From NCBI GenBank assembly GCA_031273365.1, contig JAISSA010000258.1, forward strand, positions 1 through 13,293: a DNA stretch of 13,293 nucleotides. Reading direction: 5' to 3'. Position 1 is the stretch's first letter, and the number at the start of each line of letters is the position of its first letter. Below are positions 1 through 6,288 of this stretch, in pieces. The notes beneath the pieces are model-generated. The model worked only from the letters and a program-made list of their open reading frames with translations. It had not been told where the DNA came from and searched no databases. Position numbers and translations under genes: made by a program. The DNA comes from Synergistaceae bacterium. Its GTDB lineage: Bacteria > Synergistota > Synergistia > Synergistales > Aminobacteriaceae.

Positions 1-433
1 GGTCGAAAAAAAGCCTCGGCTCAATCGCCAACCCCGCCGGAAATGCGCGCCCGTCCTCGGTAAATTCGTCTTCATGGAAGGAAACGGCCGCGAGGGCGGC
101 GCAGTTCCTGTCCGTCCAGCGCTCGATGTCGATTCCGACAGGCACGTCGTCCACCGCCAGCAGAACGTAGTCTCCGGAGTGGGATATGTTGAAGTGCGGG
201 CCTCCCTCGACGCGGGGCTTGCCGTATTTCCCCGGCAAAACTGCCCCGGCTTTCCGCACGCCCAGCGCCTCCTCGAGCAGGAGCCCCGCGGCGAGCGACC
301 GCAGCCTGTCTTTCTCCCTCACGAAGCTCAGAATTTTTCGCGCCCTGTTCGGATAGTTGGCCGAAATTTTCGCCATAAGCCCGGGAGCGTATGGCGCAAT
401 CTCCCGAACGTCGGCCAGGTATATCTTTGCCAG
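1..433 (-). CDS. Sfp-type 4'-phosphopantetheinyl transferase, 3' end cut off by the window edge
   Basis: The 144 residues visible match the N-terminal two thirds of Sfp/AcpT-type phosphopantetheinyl transferases, which move phosphopantetheine from CoA onto a serine of acyl, peptidyl or aryl carrier proteins in the cytoplasm. Visible signatures are FNISHSG at residues 81-87 and VGIDIE at 99-104, where D102 and E104 are the expected Mg2+ ligands, plus an acidic stretch HEDEF at 120-124 that could supply the third ligand. The W-x-x-KE motif lies beyond the edge. The frame has no ATG, GTG or TTG before residue 20. The family normally begins with K-I-Y, so a CTG at 431-433 is proposed as the start, 9 nt after an AGAGGAG ribosome site; an in-frame TAA lies just upstream. 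It is the last gene of the minus-strand run, 149 bp after etfA across a hairpin-rich gap. Its carrier protein partner is not in the window. The family call is strong and the start is uncertain. Confidence 0.85.
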   Translation of the reverse strand, partial: MAKIYLADVREIAPYAPGLMAKISANYPNRARKILSFVREKDRLRSLAAGLLLEEALGVRKAGAVLPGKYGKPRVEGGPHFNISHSGDYVLLAVDDVPVGIDIERWTDRNCAALAAVSFHEDEFTEDGRAFPAGLAIEPRLFFD

Positions 434-582
434 CGATGTTCGCTCCTCTAAGGTGTTGGCATTGGTTTACAATCCCAACACCTTTAAAAACCTGCTGCCA
501 ACACCTTTAAAACCGGGGGGCTCTGCCCCACGCCCCGCAGGGGACTGAGTCCCCTGACCCCGTTATTTTTTTCTCTCTCCGG
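434..582. repeat. Hairpin-rich intergenic region with three copies of a 10-bp repeat
   Basis: This gap between etfA and the phosphopantetheinyl transferase holds two kinds of structure. First, CCAACACCTT occurs at 475-484 and 498-507, each followed by TTAAAA, and its exact reverse complement AAGGTGTTGG lies at 450-459, so either forward copy can pair with 450-459. Second, a GC-rich part from 515 to 561 contains GGGG-ctctg-CCCC at 517-529 and the perfect palindrome AGGGGACT-G-AGTCCCCT at 539-555. Read in the direction of the flanking genes (minus), the last GC stem is followed by a short TTTT run at 509-512, so it may weakly terminate etf transcription. Read in the plus direction, a T run follows at 563-571. 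The layout resembles dispersed REP-like intergenic elements; a genome-wide copy number would decide. Confidence 0.6.
539..571. terminator. Possible terminator hairpin after etfA
   Basis: An 8-bp perfect stem with a one-base nominal loop (539-555) is followed on the plus strand by CCCCG and then a T-rich stretch. No plus-strand gene ends here, so if it acts it either stops antisense transcripts or works with the neighbouring GGGG/CCCC stem as a bidirectional barrier behind etfA. The minus-strand U-tract is short, so efficient intrinsic termination in the gene direction is uncertain. Confidence 0.35.
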
Positions 583-1617
583 TCAGTTTTCTTTTATTCT
601 CCTGAATTCTTCGATCATCAGGGGGATGACCTTGTACAGGTCCCCGACGATTCCGTAGTCCGCGGTGTCGAAGATCGGCGCGGACTCGGCCTTGTTGATC
701 GCGATGATGCATTTGGAGTTCTGCATTCCCGCGAGGTGCTGGATGGCGCCCGAAATACCGCAGGCCACGTAAAGCTTCGGGCGCACGGTCTTGCCCGTCT
801 GGCCCACCTGGTGCGCCTGGGCGATCCATCCCGCGTCCACGGCGGCACGGCTGGAGCCGACGACTCCGCCCAGCGTATCCGCAAGTTCTTTGATCAGCGC
901 AAAACCCTCCGGGTTGCCCAGGCCCCGCCCGCCGGAGACGATCACGTCCGCCTCCGTGAGGTCCACGTCCTTCCGGGCGGACTTCACGATATCCTTCACG
1001 ATCGTGCGGATGTTCAGGGCAGTCTCGTCCACCGCGACCGTCTCGACCGTCCCCTTACGGGACGGGTCGGGCAGCAGCTTCTTCATGACGCCGGGGCGCA
1101 CCGTGGACATCTGCGGACGGTGACGGGTCGTCACGATCATCGCCATGACGTTGCCCCCGAACGCCGGGCGCGTCTGCAAAAGGATTTTTTGCTCCGGATC
1201 GATCGCGAGGCCCGTGCAGTCCGCCGTCAGGCCGGTGTTGAGCTTAGCCGCCATGCGAGGTCCGAGGTCGCGCCCGATGTTGGTGGCGCCGATGATGAAG
1301 ACCTCGGGCTTTTCGGACTTCACCAGGTCGGCGATGACCGACGCGTAGCCCTCGGTCGTGTACGTTTTCAGCGCCGGCACGTCGACGCAGTACACGCGGT
1401 CGGCGCCTCCGGAGATCAGGGGCGCGCACAGCTCTCCGACGTTCGATCCCGCCAGCACGGCCGAAAGCTCCACCCCCAGCTCGTCGGCCAGCCTGCGTCC
1501 CTCGCCCAGAAGCTCGAACACGACGTTCTCGAGCCTGCCGGCGCGCTGCTCGGCGAATACCCACACGCCTTTGTAATCCGCGATGTTCATACTTTCAATG
1601 TTGGTCACGTTTATCAT
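583..1617 (-). CDS. etfA: Electron transfer flavoprotein alpha subunit
   Basis: This 344-residue EtfA is the large subunit of the heterodimeric electron transfer flavoprotein, which carries electrons between NADH, acyl-CoA dehydrogenase and a further acceptor. The N-terminal Rossmann-like domain covers about residues 15-200. The C-terminal FAD domain carries VSGGRGLG (227-234), [12 protein letters not shown] (253-264) and the EtfA signature from about 282 to 308 ([13 protein letters not shown], with HLAGM and AIN following). There is no N-terminal ferredoxin extension. It starts 20 bp after etfB, so the two are co-transcribed. The annotated ATG has only a distant G-rich ribosome site; Met10 (about 1590) is an alternative start. 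EtfB in the same operon has bifurcating-type motifs, so EtfA probably carries the alpha-FAD that shuttles the high-potential electron to the acyl-CoA dehydrogenase. That last role is inferred from the family. Confidence 0.96.
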   Translation of the reverse strand: MINVTNIESMNIADYKGVWVFAEQRAGRLENVVFELLGEGRRLADELGVELSAVLAGSNVGELCAPLISGGADRVYCVDVPALKTYTTEGYASVIADLVKSEKPEVFIIGATNIGRDLGPRMAAKLNTGLTADCTGLAIDPEQKILLQTRPAFGGNVMAMIVTTRHRPQMSTVRPGVMKKLLPDPSRKGTVETVAVDETALNIRTIVKDIVKSARKDVDLTEADVIVSGGRGLGNPEGFALIKELADTLGGVVGSSRAAVDAGWIAQAHQVGQTGKTVRPKLYVACGISGAIQHLAGMQNSKCIIAINKAESAPIFDTADYGIVGDLYKVIPLMIEEFRRIKEN

Positions 1618-1637
1618 AATGATGTACTGGCGCCCCC

Positions 1638-2444
1638 TTAAACGATCCGCTTCTCGCGCAACTGTGCGAACAGGTTCTGCACGGCTTCTTTTCCGCTGCC
1701 TTCCAGCATGATTCCCTTCCCCCTGGGCTCGGGGGTGAAGACGCGCCTGACGTTGGTCGGCGAGGCTTTGAGGCCGATCACCGACGGGTCGATCCCCACG
1801 TCGTCCGCCGACCAGACCTCCACCTGTTTTTCGCCGTATGCGTCGAATATGCCGCGCATGGAGGGGTAGCGCGGGACGTTCAGCTCCTTCACGGCGGTCA
1901 GAAGGCAGGGAAGCCGCGTCTCGATCACCTCGTATCCGTCCTCGAGGGCCCGTTCCACGGTGACCGTCCCTCCGTCCCTCTCGATATCCAGCCTGCGGAC
2001 GTAGGTGACCTGCGGCAAATTCAGATATTCCGCCACCTGCGGGCCGACCTGAGCCGTGTCTCCGTCGATGGCCTGACGCCCGCAGAAAACGAGATCGTAC
2101 CCGCCGATCTTATCTATCGTCCAGGCGATGGCGTGGGCCGTCGCCCAGGTGTCCGACCCGGCGAATTTGCGGTCGCAGAGCAGTATCGCCCTGTCCGCTC
2201 CCATTGCCAGCGCCTCGCGCAGCGCAACATCGGCCTGCGGTGGCCCCATGGTCAGCACGACGACCTCCACGCGCTCGTTTTCGTTTTCAAATTTATCTTT
2301 GATCCGAAGCGCCTCCTCGAGGGCGTTGCGGTCGTCGGGGTTGATGATGGAGGGGATGCCCTCCCGAATAAGGGTGCCCGTTTTGGGGTCCAGCTTCACC
2401 TCGTTCGTGTCCGGTACCTGTTTTGCGCAAACGATAATTTTCAT
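1638..2444 (-). CDS. etfB: Electron transfer flavoprotein beta subunit, bifurcating-type signature
   Basis: This 268-residue EtfB matches the family over its full length. It begins [12 protein letters not shown], holds the nucleotide-binding stretch [19 protein letters not shown] at 121-139, and has the EtfB signature at 165-185 (RALEDGY ending LPCLLTAV). As I recall the families, canonical mitochondrial/proteobacterial ETF-beta has GKQAIDDD-type sequence here, while the flavin-based electron-bifurcating ETFs that partner with butyryl-CoA dehydrogenase have [15 protein letters not shown]. This copy is of the second kind, so it should bind a second FAD instead of AMP and use NADH. A GGAAGGA ribosome site sits just before the ATG. 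The gene lies 27 bp downstream of the acyl-CoA dehydrogenase and 20 bp upstream of etfA, the usual dehydrogenase-etfB-etfA order. Confidence 0.96.
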   Translation of the reverse strand: MKIIVCAKQVPDTNEVKLDPKTGTLIREGIPSIINPDDRNALEEALRIKDKFENENERVEVVVLTMGPPQADVALREALAMGADRAILLCDRKFAGSDTWATAHAIAWTIDKIGGYDLVFCGRQAIDGDTAQVGPQVAEYLNLPQVTYVRRLDIERDGGTVTVERALEDGYEVIETRLPCLLTAVKELNVPRYPSMRGIFDAYGEKQVEVWSADDVGIDPSVIGLKASPTNVRRVFTPEPRGKGIMLEGSGKEAVQNLFAQLREKRIV

Positions 2445-2471
2445 CTTCCGTCGTCCTTCCTTACGCTCCGC

Positions 2472-3611
2472 CTACCGCAGCAGGTCCCCGGCGATGACCA
2501 TGCGCATGACCTGGGATGTCCCCTCGTAAATTTCCGTGATCTTTGCGTCGCGCATCATGCGTTCGACGGGGTAGTCCCGGGTGTAGCCATAACCGCCGTG
2601 AAGCTGCACCGCGCGCGTCGTGACCTCCATCGCCGTCTCAGAGGCGAAAAGTTTGGCCATCGCCGCCTCGCTGGAAAATTTCAAATGATGATCCTCCCGC
2701 CACGCCGCGTTGTACACCAGGTGCCGGGCGGCCTGAATCCGCGTTTCCATGTCCGCGGCGATCCACTGAAGCCCCTGGAAGTCCGCCAGGGCTTTTTTGA
2801 ACTGCCTGCGCTCCTTCATGTATTTGACGGACTCGTCGAGCGCCCCCTGCGCGATGCCCAGCGCCTGAGCCGCAATGCCGATCCTGCCTCCGTCGAGGGT
2901 CGCCATCGCGATTTTGAAACCCTGCCCCGGGGTGCTCAGCAGGTTTTCTTTCGGAACGCGACAGTTCTCGAAGATGATCTCCGCCGTGCTCGACCCCCGA
3001 ATCCCCATCTTGTGTTCGATCTTGCCGATCTTGAGGCCGGGAGCGTCCTTCTCGACGATGAAGGCGCTGATGCCGCGCGTGCCTTTGGCGGGGTCCGTCA
3101 TCGCCATAACGATGTAGATGTCGGCCTGCCCTCCGTTGGTGATGAACGCCTTGCTGCCGTTCAGAACCCACACGTCGCCGTCTAGGTCCGCCCGCGTCTG
3201 CTGTCCCGCGGCGTCGGTGCCCGCGTTGGGCTCCGTCAGACAAAAGGCTCCGAGCTTCTCCCCCCTGAGCAGGGGCGGCAGGCAGCGCTGCCTCTGCTCT
3301 TCGTTCCCGTAGCGGAAGATGGGGGCGGCGCAGAGGCTGGTGTGCGCCGAGAGAATGACGCCCGTCGTCGCGCAGACGCGGGAGAGCTCCTCGACGGCTA
3401 TGACGTAGGAGAGCATGTCTCCGCCCGCTCCGCCGTACTCTTTACTGAACGGAATTCCCAGAATGTTGTACCGCGCCATCTTTTCGACCGTTTCGCGGGG
3501 GAATCGCTCCGTCTCGTCCACCTCCGCGGCCAGAGGCGCCACCTCGGCCAGGGCGAACCTGCGCACCACCATCCGAACCATTTCCTGTTCCTTAGTCAAC
3601 GAAAAGTCCAC
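2472..3611 (-). CDS. Short-chain acyl-CoA dehydrogenase (butyryl-CoA dehydrogenase-like)
   Basis: This is a 379-residue FAD-dependent acyl-CoA dehydrogenase, which interconverts a saturated acyl-CoA and the trans-2-enoyl-CoA. The length and all motifs fit the short-chain subfamily. Signature 1 is at 121-133 (GAFCLTEPNAGTD) and signature 2 is around 336-358 (QLHGGYGYTRDYP). The catalytic base is Glu363 in IYEGTS, the position used by short-chain and butyryl-CoA dehydrogenases. The N-terminal helical domain, the middle beta domain (about 120-230) and the C-terminal helical domain are all intact. The start is a GTG 9 nt after AGGAGG. It is followed at once by etfB and etfA, so it is probably the dehydrogenase partner of that ETF, reducing crotonyl-CoA in fermentation or oxidising short acyl-CoAs. 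Chain-length preference cannot be fixed from the sequence alone. Its leader contains the repeat structure at 3612-3783. Confidence 0.93.
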   Translation of the reverse strand: MDFSLTKEQEMVRMVVRRFALAEVAPLAAEVDETERFPRETVEKMARYNILGIPFSKEYGGAGGDMLSYVIAVEELSRVCATTGVILSAHTSLCAAPIFRYGNEEQRQRCLPPLLRGEKLGAFCLTEPNAGTDAAGQQTRADLDGDVWVLNGSKAFITNGGQADIYIVMAMTDPAKGTRGISAFIVEKDAPGLKIGKIEHKMGIRGSSTAEIIFENCRVPKENLLSTPGQGFKIAMATLDGGRIGIAAQALGIAQGALDESVKYMKERRQFKKALADFQGLQWIAADMETRIQAARHLVYNAAWREDHHLKFSSEAAMAKLFASETAMEVTTRAVQLHGGYGYTRDYPVERMMRDAKITEIYEGTSQVMRMVIAGDLLR

Positions 3612-3783
3612 AATTATGTGCCTCCTGATTTAAAGCTCAGGGGGGCAGGGCTCACTCGGCCCTGGGCCTCGGAGTCTGCCCCTTCCTCAGCTTTTTCAAT
3701 GGGAAGGGTACTGGCCCCCCTGAAACCCCTGGATTAAAGCTCAGGGGGGCGGGGGGTGCCCTCCCCCGTTTCTTTTCACACGC
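3612..3783. repeat. GC-rich intergenic region with three-copy inverted/direct repeat ahead of the acyl-CoA dehydrogenase
   Basis: The 17-bp direct repeat TTAAAGCTCAGGGGGGC occurs at 3630-3646 and 3734-3750. Between them, at 3714-3723, lies GCCCCCCTGA, the exact reverse complement of the repeat's last ten bases. The central strand can therefore pair with either outer copy: a tight 17-nt loop with the right copy, or a wide loop with the left copy, which abuts the AGGAGG of the dehydrogenase gene. Smaller stems lie inside: CAGGGC/GCCCTG at 3646-3664 and GGGGG/CCCCC at about 3752-3765. No gene of reasonable length is visible. The region could be a terminator after the hydratase gene, an RNA-stability element, or a dispersed repeat. 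Confidence 0.6.
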
Positions 3784-4263
3784 TTACTGCTGGTCGAAAT
3801 ACAGAAGGGCTTCGCCTTCGGTAACAACGACGCCGTCCTGATTGGTGCAGATCGTCGAGAGGCGGGTGCGGCGTTTTTCGGGATAAATTTCCACGATTTC
3901 AACGGTCGCAGTGATCGTGTCGCCGATAAACACGGGTTTTCGGAATTTCAGCGACTGGTCCATGTACAGATTGCCCGGGCCGGGAAGCCGGGTTCCGAGC
4001 ACCGCGGAGATGAGCCCGGCCCCGAACATTCCGTGGGCGATGCACCGCCCGAAGCGGCTGTTGCGCGCGAATTCCTCGTCCACGTGGACGGGGTTGCGGT
4101 CGCCCGTCAGCTCCGCAAAGCGGTCGACGTCCTCGCGGGTGACCGTGTGCGAGAGCGATTCCTTCATTCCCGTCGAAAGCTCGTCGAAGGAGCGCTGGAT
4201 CGTCGGAGATTTTGCCGTCGCGCCGTCGTTTTTCGTTCCGATGGAGTCTTCGATCGCAGGCAT
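3784..4263 (-). CDS. MaoC-family (R)-specific enoyl-CoA hydratase
   Basis: This 159-residue single hot-dog protein resembles PhaJ-type hydratases, which add water to trans-2-enoyl-CoA to give (R)-3-hydroxyacyl-CoA, or do the reverse. The hydratase motif runs from about 50 to 80 (FAELTGDRNPVHVDEEFA, then GRCIAHGMF). Asp55 and His60 correspond to the catalytic Asp/His pair of PhaJ. The chosen ATG has GGAGG 8 nt upstream; this gives about 25 residues of poorly conserved N-terminus, and a shorter form starting at Met33 is possible. It lies 16 bp after the thiolase, so they are probably co-transcribed. The hydratase is not of the crotonase (S-specific) fold usual in clostridial butyrate operons, so the hydroxyacyl intermediate would be the R enantiomer. 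Its matching dehydrogenase is not in the window. Confidence 0.9.
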   Translation of the reverse strand: MPAIEDSIGTKNDGATAKSPTIQRSFDELSTGMKESLSHTVTREDVDRFAELTGDRNPVHVDEEFARNSRFGRCIAHGMFGAGLISAVLGTRLPGPGNLYMDQSLKFRKPVFIGDTITATVEIVEIYPEKRRTRLSTICTNQDGVVVTEGEALLYFDQQ

Positions 4264-4279
4264 TCGAGTCCCTCCTCCC

Positions 4280-5482
4280 TTATGCCCGGCGCAGGAGAAG
4301 CGCCGTGCCCATGCCTCCGCCGATGCAGAGGGAGGCCAGCCCGTATTCCGCGCCCTTTGCCCGCATCAGGTGCACCAGCGTGACGGTGATGCGCGCGCCC
4401 GACGCGCCCACGGGATGACCGAGCGCGATGGCCCCGCCGCGGAGGTTGGTCTTTGCCGAGATGTCCTCCGCGGAAACGCCGTGTTCGGCCGACAGGCCCT
4501 TCAGGACGCCCAGGCTCTGCGCGGCGAAGGCCTCGTTCAGCTCCAGAACGTCGACGTCGGAAAGTTTTTTGCCGGCGTTCGCCAGCGCGCCGCGGATCGC
4601 GGGCACCGGGCCTGTGCCCATATAAGCGGGATCGACGCCCCCCTGCCCGAAGCTGACGATCTCCGCCAGAGGGGTAAGGGAGTGCTTTTGCAGGGCCGTC
4701 TCGCTGACCACCAGCAGGAAGGCCGCTCCGTCGTTGATGCCGGAGGCGTTGCCGGCCGTGACGGTGCCGTCTTTTTTGAAGGCCGGCTTCAGTGCGGCCA
4801 GTTTTTCCGGGCTTGTTTTGCGGTTCGGGTATTCATCGACGTCGAAGGTGATTTCTCCCTTACGCGACTTCAGCGTGAGGGGGACGATTTCGTCCCTGAA
4901 GGCGCCGGAGTCGATGGCCTGGATGGCCTTTTCCTGCGATGCGAAGGCAAATGCGTCCTGGGCCTCGCGCGTGACGCCGTATTTTTCGGCCACGTTTTCG
5001 GCGGTGATCCCCATGTGATATCTGTGGAAGGCGTCGGTCAGGGAGTCGAACACCATGTGGTCCACGGCCTCCGCGTTGCCCATGCGCAGACCCTGTCGCG
5101 CCCCGGGCAGCAGATAGGGCGCCAGATTCATGTTTTCTGCGCCGCCCGCGATATAGACGTCGCCGGCACCGGCCAGAATGAAGGCGGTTGCGTTGATTAC
5201 GGCTTTCATGCCGCTGCCGCACACCATGTTCAGCGTACAGGCGGGGACGCTGTCCGGGATGCCCGCGCCGATGGACGCCTGTCGCGCCGGCCCCTGACCG
5301 ACGCCGGCCGAGAGCACGTTGCCCATCAGCACCTCGTCGACGGCGTCGCCCGGCAGCCTGGTCTCCGCCAGAATGTTCCTTATCACCGGAACGGCGATGT
5401 CGATGACCGGCGTCGCGGCGAGCGTTCCCCCGAAACTTCCAATCGCGCTGCGCTTTGCCGCAGCAATGTAAACTTTTTTCAC
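4280..5482 (-). CDS. Acetyl-CoA C-acetyltransferase (biosynthetic/degradative thiolase)
   Basis: This full-length 400-residue thiolase condenses two acetyl-CoA to acetoacetyl-CoA or cleaves 3-oxoacyl-CoA. All catalytic parts are present: the acyl-accepting Cys88 in NMVCGSGMKA, NEAF at 316-319, His356 in GHPVGASGAR and the base Cys386 in CIGGGMG. Length and motifs fit the homotetrameric acetoacetyl-CoA thiolase group rather than the longer fatty-acid trifunctional type, but substrate length is not proven. The start is GTG with an AGGAGG site 9 nt upstream. It is the first gene of the minus-strand operon that continues into the MaoC hydratase, and probably the acyl-CoA dehydrogenase and ETF. 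Two TATAAT-type promoters lie just upstream, beside the divergent TetR gene, which is the likely regulator. Confidence 0.95.
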   Translation of the reverse strand: MKKVYIAAAKRSAIGSFGGTLAATPVIDIAVPVIRNILAETRLPGDAVDEVLMGNVLSAGVGQGPARQASIGAGIPDSVPACTLNMVCGSGMKAVINATAFILAGAGDVYIAGGAENMNLAPYLLPGARQGLRMGNAEAVDHMVFDSLTDAFHRYHMGITAENVAEKYGVTREAQDAFAFASQEKAIQAIDSGAFRDEIVPLTLKSRKGEITFDVDEYPNRKTSPEKLAALKPAFKKDGTVTAGNASGINDGAAFLLVVSETALQKHSLTPLAEIVSFGQGGVDPAYMGTGPVPAIRGALANAGKKLSDVDVLELNEAFAAQSLGVLKGLSAEHGVSAEDISAKTNLRGGAIALGHPVGASGARITVTLVHLMRAKGAEYGLASLCIGGGMGTALLLRRA

Positions 5483-5514
5483 CTGCGAAAGCCTCCTTTT
5501 CGTAAAGACAATAT

Positions 5515-5543
5515 ATTATATAGCTAAATCGTAATGTTTGTAA
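5515..5543 (-). promoter_or_regulatory. Predicted sigma70-like promoter of the thiolase operon
   Basis: On the minus strand TTACAA (5538-5543) is followed, after 17 nt, by a perfect TATAAT (5515-5520). Transcription would begin near 5508, about 26 nt before the GTG. The -35 box is a partial match. A second candidate lies further upstream: TTGTCG (5581-5586), 16 nt, TATAAT (5559-5564). Confidence 0.5.
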
Positions 5544-5566
5544 TTATGATGAGACTGCATTATACT
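5538..5566 (+). promoter_or_regulatory. Predicted sigma70-like promoter of the TetR gene
   Basis: TTGTAA (5538-5543), a 17-nt spacer and TATACT (5561-5566) make a plausible promoter, with transcription starting near 5573. Its -35 hexamer is the same six base pairs used, on the other strand, by the nearest thiolase promoter, so the two polymerase sites should exclude each other. Confidence 0.5.
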
Positions 5567-5582
5567 GACGGAAACAAACGCG

Positions 5583-5594
5583 ACAATGCGTTGT
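5583..5594. promoter_or_regulatory. Possible TetR operator
   Basis: ACAA-TGCG-TTGT is a short perfect palindrome at about +10 to +21 of the predicted TetR transcript. It overlaps the -35 box of the upstream thiolase promoter. The position suits an autoregulated TetR repressor acting on both genes, but the arms are only four bases, so this is tentative. Confidence 0.25.
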
Positions 5595-5626
5595 AATGCC
5601 GCTGCAGGAGACGCCAGGGGGATGTC

Positions 5627-6268
5627 ATGCCGACTCAGACCTTTTACAATCTGCCTTTCGAAAAGCAGGAAAGAATATTGCAGGCCGCCATAAAAGAATT
5701 CGGTCAGCGCAACGTGCAGGAAGCCAATCTCTCGAACATCGTGAACGCGGCGAACATCTCTCGCGGCAGCCTGTATCAATATTTCTCGAACAGAGAGGAC
5801 ATGTACATCTATATTTTCGACACCCTGCGGGCTCGTCGCGCCGAGTACGTGAAGCCCGCCTTCTCGCTCTATAAAAAGGAGCCGTTCCTCAGGTTCTTCG
5901 AGGAATTTTACCTGCGCGACAGCGAATTTTTACTGCAAAACCCGAGCCACATCGAGCTGGGCAAACAACTGTACAGTCATGCCCACGGCGTCTCGCTCGG
6001 CCTGATCCAGCGTGTGCAGAACCGCTACAGGGAGATTTTTCTGGTGGCCATCGAGTTCGACAAGGAACACGGCGTCATCGCCCCGGAGGTCGATTCGTCG
6101 GCGCTGACGGACCTGTGCATTCACTTTGTCACCGACATTTTCATCTTCCAGAGCCTGACGAGTCAGCTCTCCATATCCAACATCAGACAGCACGCGCACC
6201 AGACGCTCTACATCCTGCAGAACGGAACGAATCCCCGCGCTCAGGAGCCCTGCGAAAAGCCTTCATAG
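5627..6268 (+). CDS. TetR/AcrR-family transcriptional regulator
   Basis: This 213-residue protein has a TetR-type N-terminal DNA-binding domain. Helix 1 covers about 13-27 (KQERILQAAIKEFG). The helix-turn-helix lies at about 35-54 (LSNIVNAANISRGSLYQYF) and runs into NREDMYIYIF. The remaining residues form the helical ligand-binding and dimer domain, which is variable in this family and gives no ligand. It is expected to repress from operators near its own gene and release them on binding a small molecule; acyl-CoA or fatty-acid ligands are common for TetR proteins next to such genes. It is divergent from the thiolase (144 bp apart, facing promoters) and its stop lies 20 bp from the convergent hydrolase stop. 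A GGGGG ribosome site precedes the ATG. Whether it also acts at the 9564 and 9744 inverted repeats is unknown; no copy of that motif was seen in its own promoter. Confidence 0.92.
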   Translation: MPTQTFYNLPFEKQERILQAAIKEFGQRNVQEANLSNIVNAANISRGSLYQYFSNREDMYIYIFDTLRARRAEYVKPAFSLYKKEPFLRFFEEFYLRDSEFLLQNPSHIELGKQLYSHAHGVSLGLIQRVQNRYREIFLVAIEFDKEHGVIAPEVDSSALTDLCIHFVTDIFIFQSLTSQLSISNIRQHAHQTLYILQNGTNPRAQEPCEKPS

Positions 6269-6288
6269 CCGCATTGCCCCGTTGACGC

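Noticed and set aside
74..451. Plus-strand 125-codon frame at the left edge
   Set aside because: It is antisense to the phosphopantetheinyl transferase, whose motifs (FNISHSG, GIDIE) are unambiguous on the minus strand.
434..514. Three short repeats as a possible CRISPR array
   Set aside because: The units are only 10-17 bp, one is inverted, the spacing is irregular, and no cas genes are nearby.
736..1641. Long plus-strand open frames opposite etfA, etfB, the acyl-CoA dehydrogenase and the thiolase (for example 736-1641, 2133-3185, 3911-5527)
   Set aside because: They are antisense shadows of well-conserved genes, with Arg/His/Gly-rich translations, no recognisable domains and no ribosome sites.
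6269..6288. Bidirectional terminator between the convergent TetR and hydrolase genes
   Set aside because: The 20-bp gap has no clear stem followed by a T run on either strand.
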